From the NCBI RefSeq assembly GCF_900113415.1, contig NZ_FOPH01000024.1, positions 1 to 37,592 of the forward strand: a stretch of 37,592 nucleotides of DNA, read 5' to 3'. Origin of the DNA: Oribacterium sp. WCC10. Lineage in GTDB: Bacteria; Bacillota; Clostridia; Lachnospirales; Lachnospiraceae. This document shows positions 1-7,143 of the stretch, one piece after another (the stretch's first letter is position 1; each line of letters opens with the position of its first letter). The position numbers and the translations under genes are program-made. A model generated the notes under the pieces. The model saw only the letters and a program-made list of their open reading frames with translations. It searched no databases and was not told where the DNA came from.

Positions 1-58
1 GGGGCAGACTGTAAATCTGTTGTCACTGACTTCGGTGGTTCGAATCCACCCCCATCCA
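1..58 (+). tRNA. tRNA-Tyr (GTA), 5' end outside window
   Basis: The 3' part of a tRNA is visible: an anticodon arm with GTA (reads tyrosine codons), a long variable arm as expected for bacterial tRNA-Tyr, a T arm GGTGG-TTCGAAT-CCACC and a 3' acceptor strand CCCATCC followed by A. The 5' acceptor and D arm lie before base 1. It is the first of three closely spaced tRNAs, so the window begins inside a tRNA operon. Confidence 0.9.
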
Positions 59-101
59 TTGGAAACTCTGTATGAGTTTCACAGTTGTATTTCAACTGAA
101 T

Positions 102-174
102 GGGGTCTTAGCTCAGCTGGGAGAGCATCTGCCTTACAAGCAGGGGGTCACAGGTTCGAGCCCTGTAGGCCCCA
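102..174 (+). tRNA. tRNA-Val (TAC)
   Basis: This is a complete 73-nt cloverleaf without encoded CCA. The acceptor strands GGGGTCT and AGGCCCC pair, the D arm has the usual AGCTCAGCTGGGAGAGC form, the anticodon loop CTTACAA carries TAC (valine), and the T arm CACAG-GTTCGAG-CCCTGT closes. It sits 43 nt after tRNA-Tyr. Confidence 0.95.
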
Positions 175-206
175 TTATCTTTTGAAAAGACAACATAATG
201 GAATAT

Positions 207-280
<74 letters not shown>

Positions 281-286
281 TTTAAA

Positions 287-318
287 AGAACTTTGAGTAT
301 ACTCAAAGTTCTTTTTTT
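287..318 (+). terminator. intrinsic terminator of the tRNA operon
   Basis: A perfect inverted repeat (AGAACTTTGAGTA / TACTCAAAGTTCT) is followed by a run of seven T. It lies 6 nt after the initiator tRNA and would end tRNA operon transcription. Confidence 0.9.
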
Positions 319-383
319 AGGTGGATTTCTTAGTAAAATTTATTCTCCGTTGGTTGGCTTAGAGTGAAAAAACAATACATATG

Positions 384-1364
384 TTACCTCTTTCTTGACC
401 TTGCAAGATGTTCATAAGGCAAAATAACCCTTCCGGCATAGAAACCACAGCCATCATTAATTTTGGAATTATCACAAGCGTTAAACATGTTTACATTGAT
501 TTTTGCAAGTTCAAGATTTCTTAGTTCAATTATACGGTTATAAGCTTCGTCAAAGTAAATACATTCGCCAACTGGGATAGTATTACGCTGAACAAGCGGG
601 TTTTCCTGCTTTTTTTCATAGAAATAATGATTAGCTGTTCCAATTTCGGCGAAATCATCCATATCTTTTGTCCGTAGCTGAAGTTCTGTGAAGCTTCTGG
701 AAATATTGTCATAAAAGGTTATATGAAGTGATCTGTAACCTGATGAACGGGGATTAGTGATGTAATCCCTATAATAAGGTATAACTGCAGGAGAAAGAAG
801 AGGAGAAACATTTTCCTGCTTCATGCCTGAAAATTCTGCTGTGAAGCCGCGCTGTTCAAGGAATTCAGGAAGTACATTGGCTATTTCATATAGATAGGAC
901 AGCTCATCTTCAGTTATGTCATGGCCTTCAATCTGATTACTTTGAGGAAGGGATAAGACTATTCTGTAAGCAATAAGATCTCTAAAGCTGTTAACTTTTG
1001 CCTTTATAGATGAAATAGGCGGATAAGTATGATGCTGTCTGTAGTAATCATAGATAAACTGGACAATGTATCCGTTAAACTTCTTTTCGGCTCGCAAAAG
1101 TGATTTTATTCGACCTTTGAAATTAAATGATAAAAAAGGATACTTATCAGCCATATAAAGATAAAAATCCTGTATTCGCTGTGATTCTGAAGTGAGAAAT
1201 TCATTATGTTCAAGAATTTCGGCAAATTCAATCAAAAAATTACAATGGGCGATATCTATCTGATTATGAGTGGAAATTGCGCTTTCTTTCAAATCCTGAC
1301 TGTATTTTCTGAGTATTTCTATAACAGTGTATCCATCGTATAAATAATCGTTAAGCTTAATCAT
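384..1364 (-). CDS. RelA/SpoT-domain protein, candidate (p)ppGpp synthetase
   Basis: The 326-aa product carries the recognisable motifs of the RelA/SpoT nucleotidyltransferase domain: RIKSLLRAEKK at residues 85-95 (substrate-binding R/K/S), FRDLIAYRIV at 127-136 (with the metal-binding Asp129), GYRSLH at 209-214 (the guanine-stacking Tyr) and ELQLRT at 227-232 (catalytic Glu). No HD hydrolase, TGS or ACT domain is visible, so it resembles small alarmone synthetases and would make rather than degrade (p)ppGpp or a related alarmone in the cytoplasm. It is longer than typical RelP/RelQ (about 210-260 aa), has about 80 residues between the Asp and GYRSLH motifs, which looks like an insertion, and has an extra C-terminal tail. 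The Shine-Dalgarno sequence is weak. It could also be a toxic synthetase, but no antitoxin gene is adjacent. Confidence 0.8.
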   Translation of the reverse strand: MIKLNDYLYDGYTVIEILRKYSQDLKESAISTHNQIDIAHCNFLIEFAEILEHNEFLTSESQRIQDFYLYMADKYPFLSFNFKGRIKSLLRAEKKFNGYIVQFIYDYYRQHHTYPPISSIKAKVNSFRDLIAYRIVLSLPQSNQIEGHDITEDELSYLYEIANVLPEFLEQRGFTAEFSGMKQENVSPLLSPAVIPYYRDYITNPRSSGYRSLHITFYDNISRSFTELQLRTKDMDDFAEIGTANHYFYEKKQENPLVQRNTIPVGECIYFDEAYNRIIELRNLELAKINVNMFNACDNSKINDGCGFYAGRVILPYEHLARSRKR

Positions 1365-1478
1365 AATATTTGTTAAATTGTAAAAGGAAATTGTTATTAC
1401 TATGGTATATATGTATTATAAATATAATGTGTGATAAATGAAAGGAACTTAATAAAATTAGTAATTGGACGATAATAA

Positions 1479-1513
1479 GAGGTGAGGGGCAAATACTTTT
1501 GACACTCACGTCA
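1479..1513 (+). repeat. right-end remnant of the 270-bp structured repeat
   Basis: The 35 bases match the right end of the full-length elements described below (ending TACTTTTGACACTCACGTCA). No left part is present. It lies in the 244-bp gap between the divergent RelA/SpoT-like and EAL genes; the rest of that gap is AT-rich and presumably holds their promoters, but I cannot place them with confidence. Confidence 0.75.
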
Positions 1514-1608
1514 TATTTTTATATTTACAACATATTAATGCATTTTATGCTATTTCTGTTTGATATTACCTACGGTTCACTTTTGTTCATGTTTTTTCAA
1601 TTAATTGT

Positions 1609-3291
1609 ATGTATATGAGAGAGATTACAGAAGAAAGAATTAATAAATTGAATACAATATTTGACTCTTATGAGATGGTTGCTGAGGGAACGGATGTATA
1701 TGTCTGCGATATGCGATATGACTATTCCAGATGGGCAAGGACAGCTGTTGAGTTGTATGGACTTGAGAGTGAATATATGTATGCAGCCGATGATATATGG
1801 GAAGATCATATACATCCTGATGACAGAAAAATGTATCGTGACAGTATAAAGGAGTTATTTGAGAATGGATATGGTATGCACGATGTTCAATACAGGGCCA
1901 GAGACATATCGGGTCAGTATTATACCTGCACCTGCAGAGGTATTATTATTAAGGATGATAATGATGAGCCTGAGTATTTTGTAGGGATGATAAGAAATCA
2001 TTCCATCAATGAAAGTGTAGATAATATCACCGGACTGAGAAATAAAAATGGCTTCTTTTACGATATAAACAGATATCTCAAAAGCCATATACCTATAAGG
2101 ATAGTAATGTATGGATCGACCAATTACACCAGAATCAATGATTTGTTCGGTTATGATTTTGGAACGAGAATCTTTCAACATTGCATAAGGTATGTTCTTG
2201 ATCATAATCAAAAAATCGGTGATTTATATAGACTTGATGGAATCAGAGTGGCTTTGATAAGCAGGACTGCGACTATAGAAGAACTTAGGGATAACTATGA
2301 GCATTATCAGAGTATACTGGAAAGGCCTTTCCTGTTTGAAGGTGAGCAGGTGATAATCAATATTAATGCCGGTGCCATAGCTGTAGATCGTTTTGATATT
2401 AATGCTGATACTGTATTATCATGTCTTACCCAGGCATATCAGGAATCTAAACATAATAATCAGGGTAAGTTCTGTTTCTTTGAGAATGGCGTAAACAAGA
2501 ACGGCATTCATAAACTTGAAAGAATAAACCGGATAAGGAATTCTGTGGCTGAAGGATGTGATAATTTTGTTGTTTATTATCAGCCGGTTATTGATGCCAA
2601 GACCGGAAAACTGAGCGGGGCTGAAGCACTGATCAGATGGAAAGATGAAAGCGGAAATATCGTTATGCCAAATGACTTTATACCCGTTTTGGAGAATGAT
2701 GCTCTTTTTCCGTCTCTTGGAGAATGGATTTTGAAGCATTCTATGGAAGAATGTCTGCCTGTTTTGAAAAAGTGTCCTCAGTTTATGCTTAATGTAAATC
2801 TGTCTTATGCACAGCTTCAGCAGTTGGATTTTGTGAATGTAGTAAAACGTGCTATAAAGGATACCGGATATCCTGCAGCCAATCTATGTCTTGAGATGAC
2901 TGAAAGGTGCAGATTTATAGACATGGATCAGCTTAAAGTGATTACTTCAGGACTGGAACAGGAAGGTATAAAGATTGCATTAGATGATTTCGGTACAGGA
3001 TTCTCATCGTTGGAGATACTTCAGAATCTTCATATAGATATCGTTAAGATAGACAGACAGTTTGTGAAGAATATCTCTGAGGATAGCAGGCAGATTGCTA
3101 TAGTGAAAATAGTGAATGAGCTTGCTGAAGTCTATAACGCCATCACTTGTGCTGAGGGGGTTGAGACTGAGGAAATGCGGGATATTCTGAGAAACTGCGA
3201 TGTACATACCATGCAGGGCTATCTCTATTCAAAACCTATTCCTTTTGAACAGTTTACAGAAAAGTTTGTAAAAAGCAATGAATGTATTTAG
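1609..3291 (+). CDS. PAS / degenerate GGDEF / EAL c-di-GMP phosphodiesterase
   Basis: The 560-aa soluble protein has a PAS-like N-terminus (about 20-130), a GGDEF-like domain (about 135-295) and an EAL domain (about 305-553). The GGDEF active-site loop is replaced by RLDGIRV at 208-214, so diguanylate cyclase activity is unlikely. The EAL domain keeps its catalytic set: EAL at 339-341, Asn397, the EMTE motif at 429-432, DDFGTG at 459-464, Lys480, the EGVET Glu, and MQGY near the end. I infer that it hydrolyses c-di-GMP. No membrane segment is present. A PilZ-bearing cellulose synthase at 25286 is a possible downstream target. The start could be ATG 1609 or ATG 1615; neither has a strong ribosome binding site. 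Confidence 0.88.
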   Translation: MYMREITEERINKLNTIFDSYEMVAEGTDVYVCDMRYDYSRWARTAVELYGLESEYMYAADDIWEDHIHPDDRKMYRDSIKELFENGYGMHDVQYRARDISGQYYTCTCRGIIIKDDNDEPEYFVGMIRNHSINESVDNITGLRNKNGFFYDINRYLKSHIPIRIVMYGSTNYTRINDLFGYDFGTRIFQHCIRYVLDHNQKIGDLYRLDGIRVALISRTATIEELRDNYEHYQSILERPFLFEGEQVIININAGAIAVDRFDINADTVLSCLTQAYQESKHNNQGKFCFFENGVNKNGIHKLERINRIRNSVAEGCDNFVVYYQPVIDAKTGKLSGAEALIRWKDESGNIVMPNDFIPVLENDALFPSLGEWILKHSMEECLPVLKKCPQFMLNVNLSYAQLQQLDFVNVVKRAIKDTGYPAANLCLEMTERCRFIDMDQLKVITSGLEQEGIKIALDDFGTGFSSLEILQNLHIDIVKIDRQFVKNISEDSRQIAIVKIVNELAEVYNAITCAEGVETEEMRDILRNCDVHTMQGYLYSKPIPFEQFTEKFVKSNECI

Positions 3292-3368
3292 ATAATTTGT
3301 ATTTATAAAAATTCTCTATAAATTATATAAATGTGATATAATGATTTCGATAGAAAATATTTCAAGCT

Positions 3369-3407
3369 AAAGGAATCCTCAGATCCTGGTGATCTGGGGA
3401 TTCCTTT
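3369..3407 (+). terminator. hairpin terminator after the EAL gene
   Basis: A 17-bp stem (AAAGGAATCCTCAGATC paired with GATCTGGGGATTCCTTT, one G-T wobble) with a short loop begins 78 nt after the EAL stop codon. The A-run before and the short T-run after allow it to act in either direction. Confidence 0.7.
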
Positions 3408-3472
3408 GTATATATAGGTCTGATGGTGTTCTATGGGAGTCAAATTGAAACTATACGAAAACATCTTTAATA

Positions 3473-3745
3473 TGATGTAAGGAACAATGGTACCAAAGCA
3501 TGCATGTGTCTGAACGTTTATATGTGACTTTATGACCAACCCGAATACAAATAATGTAGTTGTATTACACAAAAAAAGGACTTAAGTTTGAGCGTTCGGT
3601 AGTTCAACTGCCTTCGATTTTAATCGAAGGAGCCAGGTGACTTTGGGTGCTTCAAAGGAATCTGTGAGGCTCCTTTCTCAACCAGGCACGAATGTGTGCG
3701 TTGGCACTAATCAGTGAGTGGCAGATACTTATGACATTCATATCA
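3473..3745 (+). repeat. MITE-like structured repeat, copy A (diverged)
   Basis: This 273-bp copy shares its whole layout with copies B and C (left end TGATGTAAGG, hairpin series, right end) but has many substitutions. It keeps the CCTTCGATT/AATCGAAGG hairpin and the CTTTG-GGTGCTT-CAAAG hairpin. The flanking 5-mers TAATA (3468-3472) and TAGAA (3746-3750) match at four of five positions, as expected for an old target duplication. It encodes no protein. The 3292-4312 interval contains no gene and is largely made of copies A and B plus hairpins. Confidence 0.8.
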
Positions 3746-3762
3746 TAGAATTCAATTGAAAT

Positions 3763-3806
3763 AAAACTCTCATTTTGCAGGTTTATCCGGCAAGATGGGA
3801 GTTTTT
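3763..3806 (+). terminator. hairpin, candidate intrinsic terminator
   Basis: AAAACTCTCATTTTGC pairs over 16 bp (with G-T wobbles) with GCAAGATGGGAGTTTT, followed by further T. It lies 18 bp past copy A. No protein gene ends nearby, so it may terminate a transcript running through copy A, or act on the minus strand. The following 150 bases hold a short GTTGAAC/GTTCAAC inverted repeat (3818-3834) and nothing else I can identify. Confidence 0.6.
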
Positions 3807-3963
3807 GATATTTTGTTGTTGAACCCGGTTCAACTTATGCAATTAAAAGTCAGCCGGTTAAAGTATTTTCTCAGATAACAAAACGATATATTGAGGTGAA
3901 TATTAAATGATTGTACTAGGGGAGGAACAGGATTATAATCAGCTTGTATTAACCATTATTTAA

Positions 3964-4232
3964 TGATGTAAGGGTCAAAAGTACCAAATAACGTGCTTGT
4001 ACGTTGATTTGAGACTTTATGACCCGCCTGAACACGAATAACGTAGTCGTTTTGCATAGCAAAAGGACCCAAGTTTGAGTGTTCAGCAGCACATCTGCCT
4101 TCGATTTTTAATCGAAGGAGCTACGCGGCTTTGAGCGCTTCAAAGGAATCTGTAAGGATTCCTGCTCATTGCACAAGAATTTGTGCGTTAGCGCTAATCA
4201 GTGAGTGGCAAATACTTTTGACACTCACGTCA
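3964..4232 (+). repeat. MITE-like structured repeat, copy B
   Basis: This 269-bp element starts TGATGTAAGGGTCAAAAGTA and ends with TACTTTTGACACTCACGTCA; the reverse complement of the end matches the start at 17 of 20 positions, giving terminal inverted repeats. It is flanked by a perfect 5-bp direct repeat TTTAA (3959-3963 and 4233-4237), the signature of a transposition target duplication. Internally it contains at least five hairpins and no ORF of note. It lies just upstream of the AGCS gene, so it could affect that gene's leader. Confidence 0.9.
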
Positions 4233-4312
4233 TTTAATAATTTTGGCTTATGTATCAATCTGTAAGAGGTTAACAATTACGGGGTGACACTGCGGCCGAC
4301 GGGGGATCATTT

Positions 4313-5866
4313 ATGGAAGGTTTACTGGCGTTTATCACAGCAGTCTGTGGCAGGATTCAGGTTGTATCTGATTTGTTTTGGGATTTTCCAACAAATTTCG
4401 GATGGTACTCTTCAATTCCAGTTATAGGCAATTTTTCATTGGCCATCATTTTACTTATCGGATCGGGAATTTATTTTACAGTTAACTTAAGATTCGTACA
4501 GTTGAGGAAATTCAGGTATGGAATCGAGGTGCTTAAGAACAGCAAGGCAAAGACCGGTATCACTCCGCTGGCTTCATTCTTTCTGTCAACAGCAATGCGA
4601 GTTGGTCCGGGTAATATCCTTGGTGTAACAGGTGCGGTTTCAGTCGGAGGTCCGGGGGCACTTCTCTGGATGTGGATTTCTGCATTTTTCGGAATGGCAA
4701 CTGCATTTGTGGAGTCGACATTATCCCAGATTTTCAAAGAGAAGAAGGATGATGAGTATCTGGGAGGTATGGCTTTTTATGGAAGAAAGCTTCTTAAGAA
4801 CTCAGCGATAGTCGGTGTGGTTCTTTCGATGATGTATATCATATATGCTATTCTCTGCTTCCCGGCTCAGGGCTTCAATACTGTATCGGCTATGGGACAG
4901 ATCGCAAGCATCATAAGTGGTACAGAGCTTCCGACAACCCATGCGGTATATTGGGTGGGATTTGCATTGGTCATTCTTGCCACATGTATGGTTTCATTCG
5001 GTGGTACAAAGAAGATTTCCAGGGTAACAGATGTACTTGTTCCTGTTATGGCTATCGTATATGTATGTACTGTTGTGCTTCTTGTCGTGATGAACCTTGC
5101 AAGGATTCCATGGTTCTTCTATGCAATATTCACAGAGGCATTTAAGCCGGAAGCAGTATTCGGAGGTGCTTTCGGAACTGCACTTATGCAAGGTGTCAAG
5201 AGAGGACTTATGTCCAATGAGGCAGGTCAGGGTACCATCACCATGCCGGCAGCAGCTTCTGATGCTGCACATCCTTGCGATCAGGGTTGTGTTCAGGCTT
5301 TGGGAGTTTTTCTTGATACTATCGTTATTTGTACACTTACAGGTTTCGTGGTTATCATGGGACGTGTATGGCTTACAGAAAACGGTGCAGCATGGATGGA
5401 GCTGGGAAAACTGCCAAAGTATCTTGCGTCGGTTGCGGAGCTGACTCCGGGAACAGCGTTTAACAGTGTTGTAACACTTATGGTTTCATTGTGTTTTGGT
5501 TTGTTTGCATTTACATGTCTTCTCGGATTTATGTCATTTTCAGAGATATGCGCAAACAGAATCAGTAGAAACAAAGTGTTTATAAATGCCATCAGAGTTA
5601 TCGATATTGCAGTTATCTGTTTTGGAATGCTCACATCTATAGTTGGTCTTGATCTTGGTGCACTTTGGGATCTTTCTGATTTTGCAAACATTCTTATCGC
5701 TTACTGCAATATCCCTCTTCTCTACATCGGATTCAAGTATGTAAAGAAGGCAGAAGCCCATTTTGAACTTAATGACGGCACACCGTTTACTTCAAAGGTT
5801 GTAGGTGTTGAAGTACCTGTATGGGATGAAAAGGCAAAAGAGAATGATGTTGCCGAATCTGCATAA
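4313..5866 (+). CDS. AGCS-family alanine/glycine:Na+ symporter
   Basis: The 517-aa integral membrane protein has about ten hydrophobic segments and motifs of the alanine or glycine:cation symporter family: IYFTVNLRFVQLRKF near residues 52-66, the glycine-rich stretch RVGPGNILGVTGAVSVGGPG (about 96-115), and GLMSNEAGQGT in the second half (the family's SNEAG motif). It would import alanine, glycine or a related small amino acid with sodium. Family variants with GQGT in place of the usual GMGS exist, so the exact substrate is unclear. The start has a GGGGG ribosome binding site about 8 nt upstream. The gene is monocistronic, bounded by structured repeats and a strong terminator. Confidence 0.9.
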   Translation: MEGLLAFITAVCGRIQVVSDLFWDFPTNFGWYSSIPVIGNFSLAIILLIGSGIYFTVNLRFVQLRKFRYGIEVLKNSKAKTGITPLASFFLSTAMRVGPGNILGVTGAVSVGGPGALLWMWISAFFGMATAFVESTLSQIFKEKKDDEYLGGMAFYGRKLLKNSAIVGVVLSMMYIIYAILCFPAQGFNTVSAMGQIASIISGTELPTTHAVYWVGFALVILATCMVSFGGTKKISRVTDVLVPVMAIVYVCTVVLLVVMNLARIPWFFYAIFTEAFKPEAVFGGAFGTALMQGVKRGLMSNEAGQGTITMPAAASDAAHPCDQGCVQALGVFLDTIVICTLTGFVVIMGRVWLTENGAAWMELGKLPKYLASVAELTPGTAFNSVVTLMVSLCFGLFAFTCLLGFMSFSEICANRISRNKVFINAIRVIDIAVICFGMLTSIVGLDLGALWDLSDFANILIAYCNIPLLYIGFKYVKKAEAHFELNDGTPFTSKVVGVEVPVWDEKAKENDVAESA

Positions 5867-5940
5867 GTATTGAGTGTTGTGAAGTTAATTCTGAGAGGCA
5901 TAGATTTCAGATTGATATACACATCGTTATATATCAAGGA

Positions 5941-5980
5941 AAAGCCCTGTTCCGTTAAACCGGAACAGGGCTTTTGTTGT
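5941..5980 (+). terminator. strong intrinsic terminator of the AGCS gene
   Basis: A perfect 15-bp stem (AAAAGCCCTGTTCCG / CGGAACAGGGCTTTT) with a 6-nt loop lies 74 nt past the AGCS stop and ends in a T-rich tract. Confidence 0.92.
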
Positions 5981-5991
5981 GATGATATTAT

Positions 5992-6262
5992 GATGTAAGG
6001 GTCAAAAGTACCAAATCACGTGCTTGCACGTTGATTTGAGACTTTATGACCCGCCCGAACACGAATAACGTAGTCGTTTTGCATAGCAAAAGGACGTGAG
6101 TTATGAGTGTTCAGCAGCACAACTGCCTTCGATTTTTAATCGAAGGAGCCACGCGGCTTTGAGCGCTTCAAAGGAATCTGTAAGGATTCCTTCTCATTGC
6201 ACACGAATGTGTGCGTGCTGCGCATCATCAGTGAGTGGCAAATACTTTTGACACTCACGTCA
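5992..6262 (+). repeat. MITE-like structured repeat, copy C
   Basis: This 271-bp copy is very close to copy B, with the same 20-bp imperfect terminal inverted repeats. It is flanked by the perfect 5-bp duplication TATTA (5987-5991 and 6263-6267). Hairpins seen from left to right: ACGTGC/GCACGT inside a longer GGGTCA/TGACCC closing stem; AACG-TAGT-CGTT and TTTTGC-ATA-GCAAAA inside GAACAC/GTGTTC; CCTTCGATT/AATCGAAGG; TTTGA/TCAAA; GGAATC/GATTCC; GCACAC-GAAT-GTGTGC; and a final GTGAGTG/CACTCAC. Confidence 0.9.
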
Positions 6263-6270
6263 TATTATTA

Positions 6271-6329
6271 TGATGTAAGGGTCAAAAGTACCAGAGTGAG
6301 TGACAATTCTTTTGACATTAAAACCATCA
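6271..6329 (+). repeat. 59-bp internally deleted derivative of the repeat, copy D
   Basis: The left 22 bases are identical to the left end of copies B and C. They join directly to a sequence resembling the right-end hairpin region (AGTGAGTG ... CTTTTGACA ... CATCA). It begins 8 bp after copy C, with TATTA again immediately before it. It looks like an element that has kept only its ends. Confidence 0.7.
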
Positions 6330-6340
6330 GTGAACAGAGG

Positions 6341-6832
6341 TTAATAAGCGATGTTTTTGGGGAAGTCATCGTAAAACAGAGACATCTCAAAAGGCTTTCC
6401 GTGTATTCCAAGTTCATTCATGATATTTTTGTAGATTTCATCAATTCTTGCCTGGTCGATGAGCTTGTCATCATCTGTCATTTCCCATGGATATTCGGGC
6501 TGCCACAGCAGGCAGTCGTCAAAGCCTTCTTCCCCCACCATGCCAAGAAAACCGGTGGTTCCAAGTTCAACATTGAGAACAAGACCTACTATATAAGGGA
6601 AATAATCCATTCCGTGGTCAAAGATGATCATATCGTAGTCATCTGATCCTATTTTGTTTGCACGGTACAGACATCCAAGCATATCATCCATTTCGGATTC
6701 AGGATAGAGGCTTTGTACTATATCTCTGTGTTTGGTGATGAAACTGATGACATTTCCGCAGTTCAGATTGTTCAGCAGAATTCCATATCCGTATATGACA
6801 CCTTTACCGAAATCACGTTTGTTGATTCCCAT
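6341..6832 (-). CDS. hypothetical protein, 163 aa
   Basis: I do not recognise this family. The product is acidic, apparently soluble, without signal peptide or membrane segment, and rich in aromatic and Asp residues (for example DDYDMIIFDHGMDYFPY in the middle and EYPWEMTDDDKLID later). The start is supported by a strong GGGAGGA ribosome binding site about 6 nt upstream. It is transcribed alone on the minus strand, ends just inside the repeat-rich zone, and is divergent from the aminotransferase operon. An immunity-type or SMI1/SUKH-like role is possible from size and composition but is only a guess. Confidence 0.65.
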   Translation of the reverse strand: MGINKRDFGKGVIYGYGILLNNLNCGNVISFITKHRDIVQSLYPESEMDDMLGCLYRANKIGSDDYDMIIFDHGMDYFPYIVGLVLNVELGTTGFLGMVGEEGFDDCLLWQPEYPWEMTDDDKLIDQARIDEIYKNIMNELGIHGKPFEMSLFYDDFPKNIAY

Positions 6833-6969
6833 TTGTTCCTCCCGATCAATGATGATTCTTTAGTACGCATTTCTAATCCCTATATCGAACAAAAATTCAT
6901 AAAATATTACTGTTGTGGATACTAAATAAAAATAAGATGATGCTCCTTGGGGGATGAATGCTGCCCGGT

Positions 6970-7000
6970 ACGCACACATTAGTGTTCGGGCGGGTCATAT
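6970..7000 (-). repeat. inverted remnant of the structured repeat
   Basis: On the minus strand these bases read TATGACCCGCCCGAACAC then AATGTGTGCGT. This joins a left-internal piece of the repeat to a piece of its GCACAC-GAAT-GTGTGC hairpin, so the middle has been lost. An outer TGCCCGGT/ACCGGGCA inverted repeat (6962-6969 and 7017-7024) surrounds it. Confidence 0.55.
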
Positions 7001-7074
7001 AATGAGATATAAAAAGACCGGGCAAAAAGTATAATAATTATGCTTAAAAAGATAAGTTTGTATGTTTCTTACTG

Positions 7075-7083
7075 TGGTATAAT
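7075..7083 (+). promoter_or_regulatory. extended -10 promoter of the six-gene operon
   Basis: TGGTATAAT is a consensus TATAAT (7078-7083) preceded by an extended TGn motif. No good -35 box is present, which is common for extended -10 promoters. It lies about 60 nt before the aminotransferase start. A second TATAAT occurs at 7030-7035. Confidence 0.55.
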
Positions 7084-7143
7084 TTTATCAAATACGCTTA
7101 TTAAAGTATTAATGAGTATAGAAACCATAAGGAAAAAACGAAA

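Noticed and set aside
3908-3963. 18-codon ORF starting MIVLGEEQDYNQ that seemed to be cut by repeat copy B
   Set aside because: Restoring the sequence without the insertion still gives a TAA at the same place, so the element did not truncate it, and it is too short to support.
4238-4312. Glycine riboswitch in front of the AGCS symporter
   Set aside because: Only about 75 nt separate the repeat from the start codon and no glycine aptamer motif is visible.
5097-5444. Overlapping frames inside the AGCS gene and other large genes
   Set aside because: They lack ribosome binding sites, show shadow-frame composition, and lie wholly within well-supported genes.
3961-6262. Repeated, hairpin-rich 270-bp units considered as a CRISPR array
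   Set aside because: Units are dispersed among genes, long, and flanked by target duplications; there are no short regular repeats with unique spacers.
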